Both the position numbers and the translations under genes were made by a program. This document shows, piece after piece, positions 1 through 4,535 of a stretch of 5,304 nucleotides of DNA; positions within the stretch are counted from its first letter, which is position 1, and every line of letters starts with the position of its first letter. This stretch comes from Paracoccaceae bacterium (GTDB taxonomy: Bacteria > Pseudomonadota > Alphaproteobacteria > Rhodobacterales > Rhodobacteraceae): contig JAASTF010000237.1 of assembly GCA_021767525.1 (NCBI GenBank), forward strand, positions 1 to 5,304, in the 5' to 3' direction. The notes under the pieces were generated by a model that saw nothing but the letters and a program-made list of their open reading frames with translations, had not been told where the DNA came from and searched no databases.

Positions 1-54
1 CCGCGTTTTACCCCTTTCCAAACCCATCCATCCGGTCTATACGCGCGGCTTCAC

Positions 55-83
55 GCGGGGTGACAGCCTTGGAGGCACCCCGC
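55..83 (+). promoter_or_regulatory. hairpin in the rplY leader
   Basis: A perfect 8-bp inverted repeat, GCGGGGTG (55-62) and CACCCCGC (76-83), flanks a 13-nt loop and ends 10 nt before the L25 Shine-Dalgarno. A GC-only core of this strength should fold in RNA. No T-run follows it, so it does not look like a terminator of an upstream gene. It could be a leader element of rplY, since many ribosomal-protein genes are autoregulated through 5' UTR structures, or it could be incidental in GC-rich DNA. The pairing is seen directly; the regulatory role is inference. Confidence 0.35.
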
Positions 84-93
84 CCTAGCTTAT

Positions 94-98
94 GGAGA
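94..98 (+). promoter_or_regulatory. ribosome binding site of rplY
   Basis: GGAGA lies 6 nt before the ATG at 105 and only 3 nt before the ATG at 102. This favours 105 as the start, and it argues against the GTG at 60, which lies inside the leader hairpin and has no comparable SD. Confidence 0.6.
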
Positions 99-104
99 AT
101 TATG

Positions 105-767
105 ATGGCTGGAGAAATTCCTGATCTTCACGCCGAAGTCCGGACGGGGACAGGCAAGGGCGCCGCTCGTCAGGCACGGCGCAACGGCATGGTGCCGGGT
201 ATCGTTTTCGGTGGTGACGCCGATCCGCTGCCCATCAATATTCCCTTCAACGCGCTGCTGAAGCGTCTGAAGGCCGGGCGTTTCAAGTCGACGCTGTTCA
301 ACCTGAAGGTCGAAGGCCACGACGACGTGCGCGTGATCTGCCGCGACGTGCAGCGCGACGTGGTGAAAGACCTGCCCACGCACCTGGATCTGATGCGCCT
401 GCGCCGGACGTCGAAGATCAACCTCTTCATCCCGGTCGAGTTCCTGAACGAGGAAGAGGCGCCTGGCATCAAGAAGGGCGGCGTTCTGACCGTGATCCGC
501 CCCGAGGTCGAGTTGATCGTGACCGCCGGCGACATTCCCGAGAAGATCACCGTCGATCTGGCCGGTATGGAGATCGGCGACACCGCCACGATTTCGATGG
601 TCGATCTGCCGCAAGGCGCCAAGCCCACCATCGACCGTGATTTCGTGATCGCCAACATCTCGGCCCCGTCGGGCCTGCGCGCCGCCGATGACGAAGACGA
701 GGGCGAAGGCGAAGAAGTCGCAGCCGACGAAGTGCCCGCAACCGAGCAGGAAGGCGACGACGAATAA
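105..767 (+). CDS. rplY: 50S ribosomal protein L25 / general stress protein Ctc family
   Basis: This is a 220-aa L25 of the long TL5/CTC type, which binds 5S rRNA in the large ribosomal subunit. Residues about 5-95 form the L25 5S-rRNA-binding domain: RTGTGKGAARQARRNGMVPGI near the N-terminus is the typical basic segment followed by the 'R..G.VPG..YG' style loop, and RDVQRDVVKD (80-89) and HLDLMRL (93-99) close the domain. Residues about 103-190 are the C-terminal beta domain found in TL5/CTC but absent from the short E. coli L25. It contains VPVEFLNE-type and GGVL-type strands (here IPVEFLNEEEAPGIKKGGVL split around 109-128). The last 27 residues are strongly acidic (Asp/Glu/Ala), as is common in alphaproteobacterial L25. 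The ATG at 105 fits the SD best; 102 would add one Met. A strong terminator follows. In many alphaproteobacteria rplY sits near pth, and pth lies 478 bp downstream here. The family assignment is secure. Confidence 0.96.
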   Translation: MAGEIPDLHAEVRTGTGKGAARQARRNGMVPGIVFGGDADPLPINIPFNALLKRLKAGRFKSTLFNLKVEGHDDVRVICRDVQRDVVKDLPTHLDLMRLRRTSKINLFIPVEFLNEEEAPGIKKGGVLTVIRPEVELIVTAGDIPEKITVDLAGMEIGDTATISMVDLPQGAKPTIDRDFVIANISAPSGLRAADDEDEGEGEEVAADEVPATEQEGDDE

Positions 768-794
768 CCGTCGCCCCGTTCGAGGGACAGTCAG

Positions 795-832
795 AAACGG
801 CGCAGGGCCATCGCCTTGCGCCGTTTTTCTTT
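795..832 (+). terminator. intrinsic terminator after rplY
   Basis: The left arm AAACGGCGCAGGG (795-807) pairs with CCTTGCGCCGTTT (814-826), 13 bp including one G-T pair, around a 6-nt loop. It runs into TTTTTCTTT (824-832). The U-tract is on the + strand, so it ends the rplY transcript. On the - strand the same stem is followed only by TTTCTGA, so termination of the convergent gene whose stop is at 834-836 would be weaker. Confidence 0.9.
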
Positions 833-833
833 G

Positions 834-1157
834 TCAGGCGGTCTGGTGCAGCACCGTTTCGAACCCTTCGAAGTCGGGCGGGCCGTCGATCACGCCGTCC
901 ATCCGGCTGCGGCCCGCGTTCTTGTGGCTGCCGCGAAACTGGCTTGAGGTCAGCCAGCCCCGAAAATCCGCCTCGCTGGCCCATGTCGCGTGCGAGATAT
1001 ACAGGCGCCGGCCGTCCTGCTCGGGGCCTTTCAGCATCCGGAATTCGATGAAACCCGGCATTTCCGACAGCTTGCTTTCCCGCTCGCGCCAGATGGTTTC
1101 GAACGTGTCTTCCTGCCCCGGCAGCACCCGAAAACGGTTCATCGCGATATAGGCCAT
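834..1157 (-). CDS. ABM-fold protein, likely IsdG/HmoA-type haem-degrading monooxygenase
   Basis: The 107-aa product fits one antibiotic-biosynthesis-monooxygenase (ABM) ferredoxin-like domain. These small proteins work as dimers; the IsdG/IsdI/MhuD branch cleaves haem oxidatively to release iron in the cytoplasm. The N-terminus MAYIAMNRFRVLPGQ places Asn at position 7. Trp68 (in DFRGWL) and His78 (in FRGSH) are ten residues apart, exactly the spacing of the catalytic Asn7/Trp67/His77 set of S. aureus IsdG. The length also equals that family's. The start is supported by AAAGGGGG (1162-1169) 4 nt upstream; a longer open frame running to 1895 is only antisense to pth. The gene is divergent from pth and convergent with rplY. 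No haem-uptake gene or Fur-like site was recognised nearby, so the haem role is inferred from residues alone. Other ABM proteins act on quinols or aromatics. Confidence 0.85.
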   Translation of the reverse strand: MAYIAMNRFRVLPGQEDTFETIWRERESKLSEMPGFIEFRMLKGPEQDGRRLYISHATWASEADFRGWLTSSQFRGSHKNAGRSRMDGVIDGPPDFEGFETVLHQTA

Positions 1158-1185
1158 TGATCCCCCTTTGCTTGGGCGCAGTTCA

Positions 1186-1214
1186 TTGAAAACCTCTGCG
1201 CGCGTCAATATCCT
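1186..1214 (+). promoter_or_regulatory. sigma70-type promoter of pth
   Basis: TTGAAA (1186-1191) and TATCCT (1209-1214) are separated by exactly 17 bp. Transcription would start near 1221, giving a leader of about 24 nt that contains the SD AGGAG (1234-1238), 6 nt before the pth ATG. Facing the other way, TTGACG (1208-1203 on -) abuts the same region and could be the -35 of the ABM gene. Its -10 candidate (TGAACT, 1185-1180) is poor, so only the + strand promoter is called. Confidence 0.5.
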
Positions 1215-1244
1215 GCGCTGCAGAAACATGGGCAGGAGCGCGCA

Positions 1245-1919
1245 ATGCAGCTTTGGGTGGGTCTGGGCAATCCGGGCACGAAATACCAGCACAACCGGCA
1301 CAATATCGGGTTCATGGCGCTGGACCGCGTGGCCGAGGATCACGGCTTTGCGCCCTGGCGGTCGAAATTCCAGGGCCAGCTGACCGAGGGTCGGCTGGGC
1401 ACCGACAAGGTGCTGCTGCTGAAGCCCGAGACGTTCATGAACCTGTCCGGCCAGTCCGTGGGCGAGGCGATGCGGTTCTACAAGCTGACCCCGGCGGATG
1501 TGACCGTGTTCCATGACGAGCTTGACCTGGCCCCCGGCAAGGTGCGGCTGAAACAGGGGGGCGGGCACGCGGGCCATAACGGCCTGCGCTCGATCCACGG
1601 GCATATCGGGCCCGATTACGCGCGGGTGCGGCTGGGCATCGGCCATCCCGGCCACAAGGACCGCGTGGCGGGTTACGTGCTGTCGGATTTTGCCAAGGCC
1701 GATCAGGAGTGGCTGGACGATCTGCTGCGCGGCATCGGGCGGGGCGCGCCCGACCTGGCCGCGGGGGACGGCTCGAAATTCCTTAACGCCATCGCGCAGG
1801 CGCGGCCCGCGCCCGCAAAACCCGCGCCGAAACCCAAATCCGACGCGACCAGCCCCGACGCCCCCGAACCCCAAGACAGCCGCAGCCCCATGCAAAAGCT
1901 GCTGGACAAGTTCAAATGA
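1245..1919 (+). CDS. pth: peptidyl-tRNA hydrolase
   Basis: Pth hydrolyses the ester bond of peptidyl-tRNAs that drop off the ribosome, recycling tRNA in the cytoplasm; it is normally essential. The 224-aa product opens with WVGLGNPGTKY and carries the first family signature as HNRHNIGFMALD (16-27). The active-site set is complete: Asn9, His19 (catalytic base), Met65-Asn66 in ETFMNLSG, Asp91 in FHDELDL, and His111-Asn112 in GGGHAGHNGLRSI. The core ends near residue 185. A Pro/Ala/Lys-rich linker (about 187-212) and a terminal MQKLLDKFK follow; such tails are usual in Rhodobacteraceae and make the protein about 30 residues longer than E. coli Pth (194 aa). AGGAG 6 nt upstream supports the start. 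The stop codon overlaps the start of the DUF2332 gene (ATGA), so the two are probably co-transcribed and translationally coupled. Confidence 0.97.
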   Translation: MQLWVGLGNPGTKYQHNRHNIGFMALDRVAEDHGFAPWRSKFQGQLTEGRLGTDKVLLLKPETFMNLSGQSVGEAMRFYKLTPADVTVFHDELDLAPGKVRLKQGGGHAGHNGLRSIHGHIGPDYARVRLGIGHPGHKDRVAGYVLSDFAKADQEWLDDLLRGIGRGAPDLAAGDGSKFLNAIAQARPAPAKPAPKPKSDATSPDAPEPQDSRSPMQKLLDKFK

Positions 1920-2950
1920 GGTTGCAGGCCGCCTTTCGCGACCAGGCCGGACATTGCGCCGCCCTGGGCTCGCCCTTCATGGCGCGGCTGATGGGGCTGA
2001 TGGCCGAAAACTGGCCGCTGGATCGCGCGTTGTCGGCACGGATGGAGGCATGGCCCGGCGATCCGGGCCCCAGCGGCGTGTCGTTGCCCCTGCGCCTGGC
2101 AGGGGGGCTGCACGCGCTGCACCTGATGGGCGCCGCGCCCGAGCTGACAGCCGCCTACCCCCCGCATGACGTGCCCGATGCACAGCTTTTGGCCGCCCTG
2201 CGCGGGGCGCTGCTGACCCATGCCGAGTTTCTGGACCGCTGGATCGACAGCGCGCCCCAGACGAACGAGCTGGGCCGCTCGGCCGTTCTGATCGCTGCCG
2301 CGCGCTGGCTGGCGGCGCGGTATGACATGCCGATGGTGCTGTCTGAGCTGGGGGCCAGCGCGGGGCTGAACCTGTGGTTCGACCAGTATGCCCTGCGCGC
2401 GGGCGGGCGCGTCTATGGCCCGGCCGACCCTGTTCTGACGCTGGAACCCGATTGGCAGGGGCCCGATCCGGCTGCTGCCACGCCGGTCGTGGCCGACCGC
2501 GCGGGCGTCGATCTGAACCCGCTGACCCCCGCGGACCCGGACGATGCGCTGCGCCTGCTGGCCTATCTTTGGCCCGATCAGGAGGCACGGCTGGCCCGCA
2601 CCCGCGCGGCGTTGAGCTTGCCGCCCGCACCCATGGCGCGCGCCGATGCGATCGACTGGCTGGAAACGCGGCTTGCCGCGCCACGGCCCGGGGCGCTGCA
2701 CCTGATCTATCACACCGTCGCGTGGCAGTATTTTCCCGCCCAGGCTCAAGACCGCGGTCGCGCCCTGATCGAGGCAGCCGGCGCGCGCGCCACGCCCGAT
2801 GCACCGCTGGCCTGGCTGGGGATGGAGGCCGACGGCCACAGTCCCGGCGCGGGGCTGACCCTGAGGCTTTGGCCCGGCGATCTGCACCTGTCGCTGGGGC
2901 GCATGTGTTTTCACGGCCGTTGGGTGGCCTGGGCGCCCGAAGCGGCCTGA
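1916..2950 (+). CDS. DUF2332 family protein
   Basis: The 344-aa product is recognised as a DUF2332 member from its conserved blocks: an N-terminal F..QA..C..LGSPF (7-21), LRLAGGLHAL (59-68), QTNELGRSA (115-123) running into SELGASAGLNLWFDQY (143-158), and IYHTVAWQYFP (264-274). The family has no established function. ELGASAGLNL resembles motif I of class I SAM-dependent methyltransferases (E/D-x-G-x-x-x-G-x-N). This is suggestive only, because the other methyltransferase motifs were not found. No signal peptide or TM segment is seen, so the protein should be cytoplasmic. The ATG overlaps the pth TGA by 4 nt and has no good SD, which fits reinitiation after pth. Length is normal for the family and the frame is intact. 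Why it travels with pth is unknown. Confidence 0.85.
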   Translation: MRLQAAFRDQAGHCAALGSPFMARLMGLMAENWPLDRALSARMEAWPGDPGPSGVSLPLRLAGGLHALHLMGAAPELTAAYPPHDVPDAQLLAALRGALLTHAEFLDRWIDSAPQTNELGRSAVLIAAARWLAARYDMPMVLSELGASAGLNLWFDQYALRAGGRVYGPADPVLTLEPDWQGPDPAAATPVVADRAGVDLNPLTPADPDDALRLLAYLWPDQEARLARTRAALSLPPAPMARADAIDWLETRLAAPRPGALHLIYHTVAWQYFPAQAQDRGRALIEAAGARATPDAPLAWLGMEADGHSPGAGLTLRLWPGDLHLSLGRMCFHGRWVAWAPEAA

Positions 2951-3043
2951 GGCGGCTGGACGCGGGCCGCCCGCGCCATACCTGTGGCTTGACCGCGCCG
3001 GGGCCGCCGCCCCACCATGGCCGGCAGCAGGAAAGGACAGCAG
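2951..3043 (+). other. intergenic gap between DUF2332 and DUF2237 genes
   Basis: This GC-rich spacer of 93 bp can form two short stems: CGCGGG/CCCGCG (2961-2966 with 2970-2975) and GGGGC/GCCCC around the run near 3000-3013. Neither is followed by a T-run, so no terminator is called. TTGACC (2989-2994) has no acceptable -10 at 16-18 bp. Read-through from pth-DUF2332 into the next gene is therefore the simplest view. Confidence 0.4.
3031..3037 (+). promoter_or_regulatory. ribosome binding site fixing the DUF2237 start
   Basis: GAAAGGA lies 6 nt before the ATG at 3044. The earlier in-frame ATG at 3017 has only GC-rich sequence before it and would place this SD inside the coding region, so 3044 is preferred. 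Confidence 0.65.
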
Positions 3044-3418
3044 ATGGCGATCCAGAAAGAGGCCCCGGTGAACGTGCTGAACGGCGTGCTTGAACCATGC
3101 TCGACCGCGCCGCTGACCGGGTTTTTCCGCGACGGGCATTGCAACACCTGCGCCGAGGACACGGGCAGCCATACGGTCTGCGCCGAGGTGACAGCCGAAT
3201 TCCTGGCCTATTCCAAATACGTGGGCAACGACCTGTCGACGCCACGGCCCGAATTCGGGTTCGACGGGCTGAAACCCGGCGACCGCTGGTGCCTGTGCGC
3301 CGCGCGGTTCCTGCAAGCGCATGACGAGGGCTGCGCCCCGCGCGTCCGCCTGGCGGCAACCCATGTGCGGGCGCTGGAAATCGTGCCGCTGGAAGTGCTG
3401 GAACGCTACGCGATCTGA
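3044..3418 (+). CDS. DUF2237 family protein, cysteine-rich
   Basis: The 124-aa product matches DUF2237 along nearly its whole length: NVLNGVLEPCSTAPLTGFFRD-type opening (10-30), CAEDTGSHTVCAEVTAEFL (36-54), GNDLSTPRPEFGF (61-73), GLKPGDRWCLCAARF (75-89) and the closing ATHVRALEIVPLEVLERYA. The family has no assigned biochemistry. Conserved acid, His and Cys residues, and the WCLCA motif in particular, suggest a metal or redox site. Seven cysteines are present (19, 33, 36, 46, 83, 85, 97). Cys33/Cys36 form a CxxC; the second position, from memory, is often Gly in other bacteria, so this pair may be lineage-specific. No signal peptide is seen. The last 13 bp overlap the end of the - strand regulator gene tail to tail, with no terminator between them. 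The family call is strong; the function is unknown. Confidence 0.88.
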   Translation: MAIQKEAPVNVLNGVLEPCSTAPLTGFFRDGHCNTCAEDTGSHTVCAEVTAEFLAYSKYVGNDLSTPRPEFGFDGLKPGDRWCLCAARFLQAHDEGCAPRVRLAATHVRALEIVPLEVLERYAI

Positions 3419-3921
3419 TCCTTTTTCAGGTCCGGCTCGGGCAGGTCCTGCATCAGGTCGTCGATAAACAGGCTCATCAGCTGCGCCCGGCCCGACACGG
3501 CCGCCTTGCGGTAGATCGCGTTGCTTTGGGCCTTGACCGTGCCCTCCGACGTGTCGCGCAAGGCTGCGATTTCGGCGGTGCTGAACCCTTTGAGCGAAAA
3601 CATCGCCACGTCGCGTTCGGCCGGGGTCAGGCCCCATTCCTCGAACCGTTCCTCGACCAGGTCCATGAACGCACCCGACGCGCGGCGCAGCCGCTCTTCG
3701 GCCAGGCGCGAGCGGCGCAGGTTATGCCGAAAGGCCAGCCCGCCCAGAACCACGCCCAGGACAAGGCCCAGGGCGGCGCCGATTTCCAGCAATTCGCGGG
3801 TTTGCCAGCTGACGGGCTGGGCGCGCACGCCCGCGACGGTCAAAAGGATGTCGGACACGAAAAACACCGCGCACAGGGCTTGCACCAGCACGATGGCGAT
3901 CATGACCGGCAGGCGCGACAT
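3406..3921 (-). CDS. membrane-anchored LuxR-type HTH transcriptional regulator
   Basis: The 171-aa product begins with two hydrophobic segments (about 6-31 and 46-64) separated by a loop of some 15 residues. A basic/charged linker follows (HNLRRSRLAEERLRR, 66-80), probably helical or coiled coil, and then a LuxR/GerE-type HTH at about 95-153. Within the HTH, LTPAERDVAMF is the usual opening helix and GFSTAEIAALRDTSEGTVK covers the scaffold and recognition helices. There is no receiver or autoinducer-binding domain. The predicted topology puts both ends in the cytoplasm and only a short loop in the periplasm, so it would bind DNA while anchored in the membrane. The ATG at 3921 has AGGGAA (3938-3933) 11 nt upstream, a long spacing. 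It lies 27 nt after the PepSY-like gene on the same strand, so an operon is likely. Its targets and signal are unknown; the neighbouring acidic exported proteins are the obvious candidates. Confidence 0.8.
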   Translation of the reverse strand: MSRLPVMIAIVLVQALCAVFFVSDILLTVAGVRAQPVSWQTRELLEIGAALGLVLGVVLGGLAFRHNLRRSRLAEERLRRASGAFMDLVEERFEEWGLTPAERDVAMFSLKGFSTAEIAALRDTSEGTVKAQSNAIYRKAAVSGRAQLMSLFIDDLMQDLPEPDLKKDQIA

Positions 3922-3948
3922 CAGGCGGCACGTTCCCTGGCGTGGGTG

Positions 3949-4437
3949 TCAGTCATCTCCGCCACCATCACCATCACCATCACCGTCACCATCACCGTCT
4001 CCGTCCCCGTCGCCATCGCCGTCATCGCCGCCGCCATAGCCGCCGCCGTGATCGTCGCCGTCGTCGCCATCATCGCCGTCGTCGCCGTCATCTCCATCGT
4101 CGCCGTCATCCCCATCATCGCCGCCATCGTCGTCGCCGCCACGGCTCCCACGGGCGCTGCCGCCGCGGTTCAAAAGATCGGGGCCGGCATCGCGGGTGTT
4201 TTCCCAGAAATCCCTAAGGATCTCGCCGGTGCGGGGGTTCACGATGATTTCGCGCCGCGATCCGCGGCCGGTCGCGATGATGCGGGTGCGACCCAGCCAG
4301 GTCTTGCTGACGGTGATGCGGGTGTATCCCTGGGCCCGCAATTGGCGCGAGATGCTGCGCACCACGTCTTGCGCCAGGGCGGGCGTTCCCGCGAAAAGCG
4401 CGGCCGTGGTCAGGGCCAGGAATCTTCGTCTGTTCAT
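3949..4437 (-). CDS. exported PepSY-like protein with acidic DDG/DG-repeat tail
   Basis: The 162-aa product starts with MNRRRFLALTTAALFAGTPA and ALAQ: a signal peptide with a Tat-like RRRFL motif and a probable cut after Ala22 (A-L-A|Q). Residues about 23-80 resemble a PepSY unit: a helix VVRSISRQLRAQGY, then strands ITVSKTWLGRTRIIATG and REIIVNPRTGEILRDFW, where 'VNPRTGEIL' is the hallmark. Small secreted PepSY proteins often bind or inhibit proteases, or act as envelope sensors. From residue 101 the chain is nearly all Asp and Gly: seven DDG units, HGGGYGGG (130-137), then ten DG units and GGGDD. DxDxDG strings like these resemble EF-hand-type Ca2+ loops, so cation binding is plausible. The start at 4437 is chosen because the signal peptide begins there; a TTG at 4509 would bury it. 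The SD is weak. The PepSY assignment rests on motif reading only. Confidence 0.72.
   Translation of the reverse strand: MNRRRFLALTTAALFAGTPALAQDVVRSISRQLRAQGYTRITVSKTWLGRTRIIATGRGSRREIIVNPRTGEILRDFWENTRDAGPDLLNRGGSARGSRGGDDDGGDDGDDGDDGDDGDDGDDGDDGDDHGGGYGGGDDGDGDGDGDGDGDGDGDGDGGGDD
3952..4128 (-). repeat. imperfect GGN-GAY tandem repeat coding for DG/DDG tail
   Basis: Two coding microsatellites lie in one gene: a hexanucleotide-type Gly-Asp run (about 3967-4023) and a nonanucleotide-type Asp-Asp-Gly run (about 4051-4115), separated by the codons for HGGGYGGG. Gly codons are mixed (GGT, GGC, GGA, GGG) and Asp codons alternate GAT/GAC, so the DNA copies are degenerate while the peptide is regular. 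This suggests an older array kept by selection on the peptide. Confidence 0.85.
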
Positions 4438-4460
4438 CGCGTGCTCATTCAACCAGTGAA

Positions 4461-4488
4461 CATGCCCCGCCGGGATCGGCGGGACATG
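4461..4488 (-). repeat. hairpin between the two acidic-protein genes
   Basis: CATG-C-CCCGCC (4461-4471) pairs with GGCGGG-A-CATG (4478-4488): two 4- and 6-bp stems separated by one C/A mismatch, with a 6-nt loop. It lies 48 nt beyond the stop of the upstream acidic gene and 24 nt before the start of the PepSY-like gene. No T-run follows on either strand, so it is a poor intrinsic terminator. It may stabilise or attenuate the upstream transcript. The pairing is visible; the role is a guess. Confidence 0.4.
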
Positions 4489-4535
4489 CGTTGCCTTAGA
4501 CTTGGCCAAAGCGAGCGGTCATGCAAGAGGCGGCG

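Noticed and set aside
60..104. GTG start giving a 15-residue longer L25
   Set aside because: The start lies in the leader hairpin, lacks an SD, and the added residues do not resemble the L25 N-terminus.
1158..1895. Extension of the - strand ABM gene upstream to a 353-codon frame
   Set aside because: The extra part is antisense to pth, and the internal ATG at 1157 has an excellent SD and matches the family's length.
2989..3016. Promoter for the DUF2237 gene from TTGACC
   Set aside because: No -10-like sequence occurs at 16-18 bp; the downstream bases are GC-only.
1703..3637. A 644-codon - strand open frame
   Set aside because: It is antisense to pth, DUF2332 and DUF2237, all confidently identified, and its composition is typical of GC-rich shadow frames.
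3961..3994. String of His codons on + resembling a His-tag or metal-binding protein
   Set aside because: It is the complement of GGT-GAT codons of the acidic tail, and no gene reads this frame.
4438..4509. Upstream TTG start for the PepSY-like protein
   Set aside because: It would put 24 residues before a well-formed signal peptide and has no SD.
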